Shown one piece after another: positions 17,274 to 25,151 of a DNA stretch of 60,585 nt (within the stretch, counting starts at the first letter, position 1; each line of letters opens with the position of its first letter). Under the pieces are notes generated by a model that searched no databases, was not told where the DNA came from, and saw nothing but the letters and a program-made list of their open reading frames with translations. Origin of the DNA: Prevotella sp. (GTDB taxonomy: Bacteria; Bacteroidota; Bacteroidia; Bacteroidales; Bacteroidaceae); the NCBI GenBank assembly GCA_021636625.1, contig JAJWLX010000016.1, positions 1-60,585 of the forward strand. Direction: 5' to 3'. The position numbers and the translations under genes are program-made.

Positions 17274-17729
17274 TTAGATGTTTGTGAAGTCAATCTCTTC
17301 AGAGAAGTGTTCGAACTCAACGTCTTTATATCCGTATCTGGCGAAGAGCTGTTTGATATATTTCTGCTGTTCCGGGAGGAGTTTCAGTTGTCCCAGTTTG
17401 TAACGGTAGTATTGTCCTTTGCTACCGAGGTAGTCTCTCATTTCGGCGCGCAATACAGGTGCGTCTTTCACTTTCATTTCGGCAAATAGTTTGTCGAATC
17501 CCCATGCCATTTTCACGACACGCAGCGGAGCGAAGTACTTGCAATTCCCGTTTTTCAGGGCATTTGGGAAGATGGCATCTCCTCTATCAGTCTTCTCGTT
17601 TTTGTAGAGGCCGGATAGATAGTGGATACACTTGTCTTTCATCGGACATGGTTCGGTGAAGCAATAGGTGATGAGGCTAGGAACGTTTCCGTATTCGAAA
17701 GCCTTTTTCAAAAGTTCCTTTTCATCCAT
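17274..17729 (-). CDS. Cysteine-containing protein, DUF6078-like
   Basis: 151 aa. Cys cluster CFTEPCPMKDKCIHYL near residue 23 and another Cys in NGNCKYF near 62 could bind a metal. The C-terminal part is helical (RAEMRDYLGSKGQYYRYKLG). It resembles small Bacteroidales proteins (DUF6078) often found next to BT4734/VapE genes; that family name is from memory. It would be transcribed toward the VapE gene but is separated from it by the palindrome cluster. Confidence 0.65.
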   Translation of the reverse strand: MDEKELLKKAFEYGNVPSLITYCFTEPCPMKDKCIHYLSGLYKNEKTDRGDAIFPNALKNGNCKYFAPLRVVKMAWGFDKLFAEMKVKDAPVLRAEMRDYLGSKGQYYRYKLGQLKLLPEQQKYIKQLFARYGYKDVEFEHFSEEIDFTNI

Positions 17730-17987
17730 AGTTGCTATGTTTTTAGTAAAAATTTCTATTATAACGAGAAAAATGGGTATTTATTGCCTGAAAACAGGAT
17801 TTTTTTATATGCTTTTGTAGCTTATTTCCGCCTATTAATAGCATTTTTCTGCTTCTTATTAGTATTTTTATGATGCATTTCCATAATTTTATGATACTTT
17901 CATGATACTTCTTTCGCCATTTTTCGAGAAGTCTCATTCTATAAAAGATTCTGAGAGTCAGATATATAATATTCATTTTTCATTTGA

Positions 17988-18010
17988 TAATGAGACTTTG
18001 ATATTTTTTT
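17988..18010 (-). repeat. Right arm of inverted repeat around the VapE module
   Basis: AATGAGACTTTGA followed by a T-rich flank; inverse of 14901-14922. The two arms enclose about 3.1 kb with the VapE and DUF6078-like genes. Confidence 0.55.
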
Positions 18011-18120
18011 CGAGAAAAAATATTCATACGTATGCGCGTAGTGAATCCTTACTGATTCAAGTTTAGTCAGCTCAGCATAGAGGATTGGGTGATAGGATAA
18101 ATGATATCTTATCTTTTACT

Positions 18121-18152
18121 GTATCTGAAGGAGCATCTGGTGCCACGGCATC
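18121..18152 (-). pseudogene. Relic of a paralogue of the small Q/T-rich protein gene
   Basis: 32 bp agree at 30 positions with 19983-20014 inside the small secreted-protein gene, and the preceding CTTATCTTTTA resembles the 3' end of that gene. It looks like an internally deleted second copy. Confidence 0.5.
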
Positions 18153-18240
18153 ATAAAGATGACAGAGTAGTTACTTTTTTAATTTATAATAGAAAATATA
18201 GCTTAATTTTGCGAGTAAAACAAAAGTTTTGAATGAATAA

Positions 18241-18272
18241 TTTGGTAGATACACTTAAAAAGTGTACCTTTG
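18241..18272 (+). promoter_or_regulatory. Promoter with overlapping palindromic operator
   Basis: TTTG (18241-18244), 20-nt spacer, TACCTTTG (18265-18272). The palindrome ACACTT-AAA-AAGTGT (18251-18265) lies in the spacer, a position suited to a repressor. Confidence 0.6.
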
Positions 18273-18298
18273 CTTTTATATTTGAATGAAACTACAAT

Positions 18299-19366
18299 AT
18301 GGACTCGATAAGAATATTTGGATATAAGTCTTTTAAAAAGTTATCAGTTCAACTGCATCCTATCAATCTCTTGATAGGTGCCAATGGAGCTGGTAAGAGT
18401 AACTTCTTATCTCTTTTCGAAATGTTAGGAAACATCTATGAGAAGAGATTAGGGGCGTATGTCGCTCAAGTTGGTGGAGTAGATAAATTACTCTATCAAG
18501 GCAGAAAAGTTACCGATCGTATAGCTGTAAACTTGCTAATAGCTAAGAGTGAATATGACTTGGCTTTATTGGAATCTGATGGTAAACTCATTGTAGAAAG
18601 AGAAGTTGTTGGTTGTTATGATGATGTTTGTCCTTTAGATTTAGTGAGGAAAAATGTTATAACGGAGTTTCAGAGCGAATCGAGTTTAAAAGACCATAAA
18701 GAGGAAGATTTATCTAACTATATCTCCCAAATCCGAAAGTTTCACTTCCACGATACTGGTCGCCGTTCTCCATTTACGGCAGATAGCCATATCGTGAACG
18801 ATGCTTATCGTATGTATGAGCATGGTGAAAATTTGGCGGCTATCCTCTATCGTATTCAGCGAGAGAAGCCGATGGCTTATCGTCGCATTATCCGCGTCAT
18901 TCAGAGTGTGGCTCCCTATTTCTCGGATTTCTATTTCCAACCAACCGAAGCCGATATGGTGCGCTTGCAATGGCAGGATAAGTATAGCTCTATGATTTAC
19001 GGACCGACCGACTTGTCGGATGGAACCATTCGCTTTATTGCCTTGACCGTGCTCTTTATGCAGCCATGGTTACCACGAGTTATCATCATTGATGAGCCGG
19101 AGCTTGGTTTGCATCCTGTGGCTATCGAAAAGCTTTCGGGTTTGATTAAGATGGCGGCACAAAAGGGCACGCAAGTTATCGTTGCTACCCAGAGTGCTGA
19201 ACTAATCAGTAACTTTGAACCAGAGGATGTCTTGACTGTTAATCAGAACGAAGATGGTACAACCATCAATCGGCTGAATAGCGAAGAGTTGGGACATTGG
19301 CTTGAGGATTATACACTTGGTGATTTGTGGAAACAAAATATAATGAAAGGAGGTCAGCCACGATGA
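18299..19366 (+). CDS. AAA_21 (RecF/OLD-like) ATPase
   Basis: 355 aa. Walker A LLIGANGAGKSN (about 24-35), ABC-type signature DLSDGTIRF (about 240), Walker B VIIIDEPELGLHP (about 262-274) and the H-loop IVATQSAEL. There is no coiled-coil or Toprim domain. These ATPases are regularly paired with a DUF4276 protein, and here the next gene overlaps by ATGA (19363-19366) and carries the end of DUF4276. Such pairs are suspected anti-phage modules. A promoter with a palindromic operator precedes it. Confidence 0.85.
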   Translation: MDSIRIFGYKSFKKLSVQLHPINLLIGANGAGKSNFLSLFEMLGNIYEKRLGAYVAQVGGVDKLLYQGRKVTDRIAVNLLIAKSEYDLALLESDGKLIVEREVVGCYDDVCPLDLVRKNVITEFQSESSLKDHKEEDLSNYISQIRKFHFHDTGRRSPFTADSHIVNDAYRMYEHGENLAAILYRIQREKPMAYRRIIRVIQSVAPYFSDFYFQPTEADMVRLQWQDKYSSMIYGPTDLSDGTIRFIALTVLFMQPWLPRVIIIDEPELGLHPVAIEKLSGLIKMAAQKGTQVIVATQSAELISNFEPEDVLTVNQNEDGTTINRLNSEELGHWLEDYTLGDLWKQNIMKGGQPR

Positions 19367-19644
19367 AACGACTAATCATATTCAGTGATGTGAGTGCATT
19401 CTTGAATAGCTTTGAGGAGAGTGAGTTTGATTATGCAGAGTTGCAGGCTACGGCAGAGGCTTTCCAATCGCCAGAGCTTATCAACAATAGTCCTGAGACT
19501 GCTCCGTCCAAACGATTGATTGCTGCTATTCCTGATTATAATAAGGTAGTTGTTGGCATTTGTGTTGCTATGGACATTGGCTTAGAGAAGATTCGTGAGA
19601 AATGCCCTTTGTTCAATGAATGGATAGAGCGGTTAATGAAGTGA
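19363..19644 (+). pseudogene. Truncated DUF4276 protein (C-terminal part only)
   Basis: 93 codons. FSDVSAFLNSF, SPELINNSPETAPSKRL, IPDYNKVVVGI and MDIGLEKIREKCPLFNEWIE are the C-terminal half of DUF4276, normally about 200 aa. The N-terminal half, which holds the presumed catalytic acidic residues, is missing; only MKRLI at the start resembles the usual N-terminus, so an in-frame internal deletion is likely. An AGGAGG Shine-Dalgarno precedes the ATG. It may still be translated but is probably not functional. Confidence 0.65.
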
Positions 19645-19677
19645 TACTTGACGAGTTTTACTGGGGCTATTAAGCAA

Positions 19678-19715
19678 GAATCCTGCTGGCAGTGATGCCG
19701 GCAGGATTCACTTTT
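19678..19715 (+). terminator. Terminator of the ATPase/DUF4276 operon
   Basis: 13-bp stem GAATCCTGCTGGC / GCCGGCAGGATTC (one G-T pair), 6-nt loop, then CTTTT. Confidence 0.75.
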
Positions 19716-19852
19716 CATAAACCGAACCTAAAGTTCTACCTTGTATTTTCTAACTAAGCAATTCCTTTTGAAACCTGAATAAGTCTAATTACCTTTAAAA
19801 ACTAAATCCTATTAATATGAATAACGCTGCAAAATGAACTGTTCTTTATCTT

Positions 19853-20119
19853 TTATTCGGCAGTTGCCTGCTGCTCTGTCTCAGTAGCCTCCTGCTGCTG
19901 AGTTGTCTCCTCCTGAGTATTCTCCTGCTGGATAGAATCCTCAGTGGTAGCCTGTGGCTGGATAGGAGTGCCAACTTCTGTTGTATCTGAAGGAGCATCT
20001 GGAGCCACGGTATCAATTGGTGCTACCTCTGCGTTACCTGCCATTCTGTTTGATGCAAAAACGTTGCTTACTGAAACCATTACCATAGCTGCGATAGCTG
20101 CAAACATAAACTTCTTCAT
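19853..20119 (-). CDS. Small secreted Q/T/E-rich protein
   Basis: 88 aa. A signal peptide ends near VFASN; the mature part is low-complexity, with runs of Gln, Thr and Glu and no Cys. Disordered and acidic, it could be a periplasmic or surface spacer peptide. A degraded partial copy lies at 18121. Function unknown. Confidence 0.7.
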   Translation of the reverse strand: MKKFMFAAIAAMVMVSVSNVFASNRMAGNAEVAPIDTVAPDAPSDTTEVGTPIQPQATTEDSIQQENTQEETTQQQEATETEQQATAE

Positions 20120-20410
20120 AATCGTATATTTTTAAAATTATTACTATTTAATGTTACTTACTTTCTTTGTGGATTCATTGTCGAACCCGCTATTCATAGT
20201 CACAATCAGCGTGCCAAAAAGAAGAATGAAAATGATATGGGTTGATTGTCAGGTGATTATGCTTTGTGTACCAAAAGTAGATGGTGTGGAAAATGAGGAA
20301 AGTATGTGGAAACATTCCCCAAAATCTAAACCTCCTTGCCAAGTAAGACTACTTCTTCTTCCCATTTGTGCCCCCTCACACAACTTTTTTCGAAACTTTA
20401 TGGCTAAAAA

Positions 20411-20442
20411 TTTTGTAGATTCGATAATAATTGTTACTTTTG
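20411..20442 (+). promoter_or_regulatory. Consensus promoter of a putative ncRNA
   Basis: TTTTG (20411-20415), 19-nt spacer, TACTTTTG (20435-20442). No open reading frame follows; a structured segment begins about 15 nt downstream. Confidence 0.65.
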
Positions 20443-20448
20443 CGGAGT

Positions 20449-20700
20449 CATATCCTTACTGGAAGCTCCAACTGGGCGAAGGTGGGATGGACATATATAC
20501 ATAAAGGCGTAACTGTACGCTTTGGTTTTGACGCTATTAGAACTTCGCAACTTCCAAATGTCTGTCAAGAACAAAGCAACGGGGACGCCCCTTGGGATGT
20601 ATTATATATACAGCCCTTGTCGGCTCATAGCATTTCGGCAATGAGTTGATAGGTGGTGCTATATACTTACATCGGCGTGGGGCTTCCAGCGTTGTACATA
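20449..20700 (+). ncRNA. Putative structured non-coding RNA, about 240 nt
   Basis: Closed by an 11-bp stem CTGGAAGCTCC / GGGGCTTCCAG (20459-20469 with 20679-20689, one G-U). Inside are hairpins GCGTA-ACTG-TACGC (about 20507-20520), GGGG-ACG-CCCC (about 20581-20591) and CGGCTCAT/ATGAGTTG (about 20619-20647). More GC-rich than its surroundings and starting right after a consensus promoter. No reading frame of credible quality and no reverse transcriptase, IscB or TnpB nearby. The class is not recognised. Confidence 0.5.
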
Positions 20701-21412
20701 GCAAGATGATATTTCTTATTTGTTACCTACTTGATTATCAGCAGGTACACGATAATGCAAACGTAAGCATCATTTTATTGGGTGACAAGAAAGAACCAAC
20801 AAAATGAAAAACAAATCCTGTGCAACAAATTTTGCTACTCAACAACCATTTTCCCTGTTACTTTTACTTCAAGAACCATTTTTACTGGCGGAAAGAAAAA
20901 GATGTGTTACTTGTCTATGGCTGCCAACCAAAGCCAATACACAAATATAAATTCATTCATCTTAGGATATATATACTAATGGATTGGATGAACTGAACGA
21001 ATTGCGGAGCGATAGCCCAACCGTGCCATGTGCAGTATTGGGTTGTCGCTCTCTTTCTTTCCGCCAGTAAGAACTCTTGTATGATTTCTGTTACTTTCCA
21101 CTTGTAATCGCTTGTTTCAAGTCGTTCTTGGCTCTTTTTATCCTCACAATTCAACTTTTCTAATTGTTACTCCGTTACCTGAATCTTCATCACCATTTCT
21201 GGGTTTTGATAAATTTGGTTGCAAAGGTAATGTCTGTACCCATATTCCTTGCAAGGTCAGTGCCTATGGTCTCTTGCTAAAATCTCCACCTTGCAGGTCG
21301 TATTTGAGCAGAGAACCTTGCAGGAAAAGCACATACACCTTTTGAGGCAACAAAATTTTAATCAATCCCGAAATTGCAGATGCAAAATTAGGGAATAAAA
21401 AAATGAAGACTT
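20701..21412. other. Gene-free leader block of the element
   Basis: No credible gene. It contains a 14-bp-stem hairpin (21007-21020 with 21038-21051), two copies of the TTTCTTTCCGCCAGTAA motif (20882-20898 inverted; 21053-21070), a minus-strand TACCTTTG promoter word (21222-21229) and the AAAATTAGGGAATAAAA leader motif (21384-21403) just before the next gene. Confidence 0.6.
21007..21070 (+). terminator. Hairpin plus TTTCTTTCCGCCAGTAA module
   Basis: 14-bp stem with three G-T pairs, immediately followed by CTTTCTTTCCGCCAGTAA. The same 3' sequence follows the hairpin at 22437-22469. Terminator role inferred. Confidence 0.5.
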
Positions 21413-21994
21413 ATGGCAAACATTTGTGACACTCAGTACAAGGTGATGGGCGAACGCAAGGCGGTAGCCGACCTTTGGAACACGCTCCAAACAATGGAGG
21501 TGAACACCAAGAACGTATATCTCTACAAGTTGGCGGAACACTATGGCATCGACTATGAGAAGATGGGCATATCGGTAAGAGGACATGTCTATTGGGCAGA
21601 GTTTGAGGCAGACGATGACATCTGCTTATTGTCCTTTGACACCGAAAGTGCTTGGTCTGCCTGTGAGGAGTTTTTTGATGAACTGAACAAAGTCCTTGGT
21701 GGAGAACTTTCCATCAGTTATCGTGAGATAGAATGTGGATGCGACGTTTTCTATGTCCACGACGAGCAAGGCTTCTTCCCAGAGGAATGCTGTGTGAGTT
21801 CTTCGGGTGAGCCTTTCGAGGATGCTTGTGAGGACATCTTTGACACTTGCCAAGATGCTATTGCCAAGTGGTGTGAGAAGATGGGTATCTCGCAAGGTGA
21901 CAGAACCGATGATGAAATGGTGGACTTCATCAACAGCTATGAGTATGAGAACGAGGACACCTATTATTATATAAACAAGTTCACGTTTGGCTGA
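21413..21994 (+). CDS. Acidic element protein, YubB/Api92 ferredoxin-like fold suspected
   Basis: 193 aa, strongly acidic. The opening MANICDTQYKVMGERKAVAD resembles the start of plasmid YubB/Api92-like proteins with a ferredoxin-like fold, but only loosely. The middle is rich in Cys, Glu and Asp (DEQGFFPEECCVSSSGEPFE). It heads a three-gene operon: its TGA overlaps the next ATG. Function unknown; typical small accessory gene of Bacteroidales conjugative elements. Confidence 0.7.
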   Translation: MANICDTQYKVMGERKAVADLWNTLQTMEVNTKNVYLYKLAEHYGIDYEKMGISVRGHVYWAEFEADDDICLLSFDTESAWSACEEFFDELNKVLGGELSISYREIECGCDVFYVHDEQGFFPEECCVSSSGEPFEDACEDIFDTCQDAIAKWCEKMGISQGDRTDDEMVDFINSYEYENEDTYYYINKFTFG

Positions 21995-22248
21995 TGGAAA
22001 GATTTGAGACGATAGAGAAAGTCCCCACTTGGGCATTATGCTATATCATCAATGGCGACCCTACGGGATTGAGTGACGAGGACATCAAGATGGTTGATGG
22101 CTTCATGCAGAAATGGCAAGTGGAGATTGTTTCTCCACTCAGCCAAGAAGGAAACGCATCATTCTCGCACTATCCTGCCTTTGGACTACCTGCCGAGGTT
22201 GAGGAGTGCAAGGTGATTTATCATTCGGAGAACCCACAAACTTTATAG
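21994..22248 (+). CDS. Small element protein, DUF6926-like
   Basis: 84 aa. VPTWALCYIINGDPTGLSDE and FSHYPAFGLPAEVEECKV are typical of small Bacteroidales mobile-element proteins (DUF6926, named from memory). It starts inside the stop of the previous gene, so translation is probably coupled. No catalytic motif. Confidence 0.7.
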   Translation: MERFETIEKVPTWALCYIINGDPTGLSDEDIKMVDGFMQKWQVEIVSPLSQEGNASFSHYPAFGLPAEVEECKVIYHSENPQTL

Positions 22249-22252
22249 AGCT

Positions 22253-22429
22253 ATGTTTGAATACGAAGAATTGACCGACATTATCGGTTGCAGCTGCACA
22301 CTGCTGATACCCTACAGAGGACGCACAGAAGGTTTCGTGGTTGCAGACTATGGTGAGGAAATCGTGGTGAAATTGCGCAATGGCAAGGAAATAGTAGAAA
22401 GACGTGATGACGTTCTTGTCTATGACTGA
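22253..22429 (+). CDS. 58-aa element protein
   Basis: Opens MFEYEELTDIIGCSCTLLIP and ends ERRDDVLVYD, 4 bp after the previous stop. The pattern of two strands with VVADYGEEIVVKLRNG suggests a small SH3-like beta-barrel. It is followed directly by a terminator, supporting its place as the last gene of the operon. Confidence 0.65.
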   Translation: MFEYEELTDIIGCSCTLLIPYRGRTEGFVVADYGEEIVVKLRNGKEIVERRDDVLVYD

Positions 22430-22436
22430 CGAAAAG

Positions 22437-22476
22437 GATGCTTGATGAGGATTATACTTGCCAGGCATCTTTTTTT
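22437..22476 (+). terminator. Terminator of the 21413-22429 operon
   Basis: 8-bp stem GATGCTTG / CAGGCATC (22437-22444, 22462-22469) and seven T; the T run merges into TTTCTTTCCGCCAGTAA (22474-22490). Confidence 0.8.
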
Positions 22477-22490
22477 CTTTCCGCCAGTAA

Positions 22491-23180
22491 AAGTCCTTTT
22501 GTCTGAAACGGCAAACTCACTTCTTCGTTTGCCGATATTCTTTTATATGGCTACGCTTTGATGGTTGTATTCGCCAAATGGCGACCTGCCTCTTTGTATG
22601 AGATAAAATCTGCGACTACGCCTTTCTTGGAGCTTTTCGTACAATGAAGCCTTTTGTCTGAGGATGGATCTTGTTTGCAGCACTGCGATTGTGGTTGGTT
22701 GCTCTTGCTTACCTTCCTCTACAAATAGAAGTAGCCTTCGAAGCAGGTTCTCCTTCTGCTTGTCTTGGTCAATATGCTCATGCGACCACCCTCCATGCGG
22801 AAAAATATATTGCCTGTTGGTTTACCATTGTTTATGACGGCACATGCCATGGAAACGTGCTTTGTATTGGTGACGGTTTCCGCAAGTGATTGAGCCATAC
22901 GATGCTGTTACGGTGTTCTTGCGTCCTTTTCTGAATTACCGATTTTTTGAAGCCACTATTTTTCCTATGCAAAGGTAGCGTGATGCTTCGACAGATGGAA
23001 TCCGTCTTGTGCGGTCGCTTCGCTGTGACCAATAAAATAGCCGATAATCTTCCTTTTTGCCCTTACCGCCAACGAAAAAAGAGTATTATAGTCGATTTTC
23101 ATGGTGCTGCCCTCATGTGCCACATCCCTGCTTTTGAATTGCATGTAAAAATTAAGTTTCACTTCAAAAAGTAATTCAAT
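22491..23180. other. Palindrome-rich gene-free block before ssb
   Basis: No convincing gene. Hairpins: CGGCAAAC/GTTTGCCG (22509-22534), TCGCCA-AA-TGGCGA (22571-22584), AAGCAG/CTGCTT (about 22742-22761), GGTCGC/GTGACC (about 23013-23031). A minus-strand TACCTTTG word lies at 22970-22977, so the block may be transcribed antisense. Confidence 0.55.
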
Positions 23181-23564
23181 ATGAAAAAGATCGAGAACAC
23201 TTTCGTAGTAACAGGATTCGTAGGCAACAACGCAGAAATCCGTCAGTTCACCAACGCTTCAGTAGCACGTTTCTCATTGGCAGTCAGCCGTCAGGAGAAG
23301 AATGGTGAGGAAACCAACAGAGTATCAGCTTTCATGAACATGGAGGCATGGCGCAAGAATGAGCATGTTGACTCTTTCGACAAGCTGCAGAAGGGAACCA
23401 TGCTCACCGTCGAGGGCTACTTCAAGCCAGATGAGTGGGTTGATCAGCAAGGCACCAAGCACAACCGCATCGTCTTCATCGCAAACAAGTTCTATCCTAC
23501 ACCAGACAAGGAGGAAACTCCAGCGGCAGAGCCTGAAAAGCCAACCAAGAAAGGCAAGAAATAG
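23181..23564 (+). CDS. ssb: Single-stranded DNA-binding protein
   Basis: 127 aa. OB-fold typical of SSB: NTFVVTGFVGNNAEIRQFTN, ARFSLAVSRQEK, FMNMEAWRK, LTVEGYFKPDEWVDQQGTKH and then VFIANKFYPT. The C-terminus is a short Pro/Glu/Lys linker ending KKGKK instead of the acidic DDDIPF tip of chromosomal SSB, so it probably does not recruit the host SSB interactome. Element-borne SSBs protect transferred single strands. Confidence 0.9.
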   Translation: MKKIENTFVVTGFVGNNAEIRQFTNASVARFSLAVSRQEKNGEETNRVSAFMNMEAWRKNEHVDSFDKLQKGTMLTVEGYFKPDEWVDQQGTKHNRIVFIANKFYPTPDKEETPAAEPEKPTKKGKK

Positions 23565-23771
23565 GATTTCTTCATTCTCTCCAATAAACAAAGCGGCTTC
23601 GGTCGCTTTTGTTTTGCTCATACAACCATGTTTACTTTTATAGCCACTATCAGCAAGTTTACTCTTATAACCGCATTTGCGTACTGCTATCATAAGCGTC
23701 AAGCCTTCTTTCCGTTTTATTACTTTGTCCCACCCATCTGCGAAACCGCACCAACAGTTCGTCAAAGCGAT

Positions 23772-23813
23772 ATTCTTCATTTATCGGGAGCAACATCCCG
23801 AAAGATGAAGAAT
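23772..23813. repeat. 42-nt hairpin
   Basis: Outer 9-bp stem ATTCTTCAT/ATGAAGAAT and inner 6-bp stem TCGGGA/TCCCGA, both perfect. Confidence 0.7.
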
Positions 23814-23828
23814 GACCATTTGCCGAAG

Positions 23829-23928
23829 GACAAGCACGAACAGAATGGCATTGGCTAACGGCATCCGTGACGCAACCGTCACTTACATGCTGTCTACCAA
23901 TGCCACCCCTTTCGTAAAGTTGCTTGTC
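23829..23928. repeat. 100-nt nested palindrome
   Basis: Five collinear stems: GACAAGC/GCTTGTC, ACGAA/TTCGT, TGGCATTGG/CCAATGCCA, GCAT/ATGC, GTGACG/CGTCAC with a CAAC loop. Confidence 0.75.
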
Positions 23929-24571
23929 TGGCTGTTGCGCAGTTTCACTCCCACCCATATCTTTTATATTCGCTTCTCGTCTTCCTTTTATAATCCATAG
24001 TTTACCCTTTTATAGCCGTCACAAAGATTTCATGCCAAAAGACTCCTTGACTGTGGCGACCAACTGTCGCTACTGCAAGAAGCCACATGGCATGAAGGTT
24101 GGAGCGGAAACACACTCGGCATGGATGCCAAGAGAGTTTCCCGATTACTCCTGCCGCATCTTTGTTCCGTCCTTCTGTTATAATCGGCAAGCCATTCTCT
24201 CTTTATAGCACTTCGTCCCTCCCTTGCGGAATTGCACCGATGGCGCAGTTCCACACCCACCCTTTTCTTGTTGTAAGTCTTATTCTGTACCTGCTATAGC
24301 CATTTCATTTTTCATCCATCGTCTTTGCCGCTTCGGATATTTTCCGCAAAGGTACCAGTTGCGTGGCAAATGCCAAATTGGGCATCATGGATGCTTTTCA
24401 AAAAATCTTCCTCTATGTGCCTTGCATATAGAGCGTATTTTTCGCTTCCGATTTGTCTTTTTGCCTTCCAACTCCTTTGCGTGGCGGAAAAATATCCCTT
24501 GGGCAAGCCGAAAGGCTTCCGAAAATAGGGAAAATAAAAAATCGAGTTTAACACAAATAATTTTTCCGACT

Positions 24572-25150
24572 ATGGCAAGAATGATAGACGACAACATCAA
24601 GAGACAGCTGAGCAAGAGGATGGATTTCTTCTTGAAGTATTTTCCTGTGAGAGTTCGCAATGTGGGCGAGGACGCAGTGGCTGCACGCCAACTGATTTGG
24701 GCGTTCAAGGATGCAAGGGACAACGCTTTTGAGAAGGTGGCGCAAATGACCGCAGCACATCTTATCAAAGTTTGTGGTGAGAAGATAAAGGACATCGTGT
24801 TTGTATGTGTGCCTGCCAGCACGCAAGCCAAGAACGAGAGTCGATACATGGCTTTCTGTAATCGTGTGAGCGAGCTTTGCGGCATCATCAACGGCTATTC
24901 GCACATATCCGTTTCAGGCGACCGCTTGGCAGTACACGAGCACCGCCATGACAAGGAAAAGAGCATCAGCAAGACACAAGTGATAGAGTTTGATGAAGCC
25001 TACTTCAAAGGCAAGGACATCTATGTTTTTGATGATGTGGTAACGACCGGCGCAAGCTATGCCATTTTTGCCAATCAGTTGGAAATGTTTGGCGGAAACG
25101 TATTGGGAGGTCTTTTCTTGGGACGCACACACTATAAATATGCAAAGTGA
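24572..25150 (+). CDS. ComF-like phosphoribosyltransferase
   Basis: 192 aa. The PRPP-binding motif DIYVFDDVVTTGAS lies near residue 150, and VFVCVPASTQAKNESRY earlier is the hood and flexible-loop region of ComF/amidophosphoribosyltransferase-type enzymes. It lacks the N-terminal zinc finger of ComF. An upstream extension is open but compositionally unlike protein; ATG 24572 follows the GAAAATAGGGAA leader. It overlaps or abuts a SLOG-family gene, so the pair may act on a nucleotide signal (inference). Confidence 0.8.
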   Translation: MARMIDDNIKRQLSKRMDFFLKYFPVRVRNVGEDAVAARQLIWAFKDARDNAFEKVAQMTAAHLIKVCGEKIKDIVFVCVPASTQAKNESRYMAFCNRVSELCGIINGYSHISVSGDRLAVHEHRHDKEKSISKTQVIEFDEAYFKGKDIYVFDDVVTTGASYAIFANQLEMFGGNVLGGLFLGRTHYKYAK

Positions 25151-25151
25151 T

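Larger units (their letters stand above)
17730..18240. other. AT-rich gene-free block
   Basis: No credible gene. It holds AAGTCTCATT words (17926-17940, 17989-18000), the right inverted-repeat arm (17988-18010) and a relic of the gene at 19853 (18121-18152). Confidence 0.6.
23565..24571. other. Gene-free block with long nested palindromes
   Basis: About 1 kb without a credible gene. Contains a 42-nt hairpin (23772-23813), a 100-nt nested palindrome (23829-23928), GCGAC/GTCGC (24056-24070), a nested hairpin (24101-24151), GGAATTGC/GCAGTTCC (about 24229-24254), small hairpins near 24371-24395, a minus-strand TACCTTTG word (24347-24354) and the GAAAATAGGGAA leader motif (24521-24532). Confidence 0.6.

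Noticed and set aside
20449..20700. Retron, IscB-type or tmRNA identity for the ncRNA
   Set aside because: No reverse transcriptase or nuclease gene nearby and no tmRNA tag or tRNA-like ends were seen.
22832..23162. Two short minus-strand frames before ssb
   Set aside because: Basic, low-complexity translations overlapping hairpins and a promoter word; no support as genes.
24224..24571. N-terminal extension of the phosphoribosyltransferase frame
   Set aside because: Cys/Phe/Pro-rich and non-protein-like, overlapping palindromes; the leader motif and ATG at 24572 fit better.
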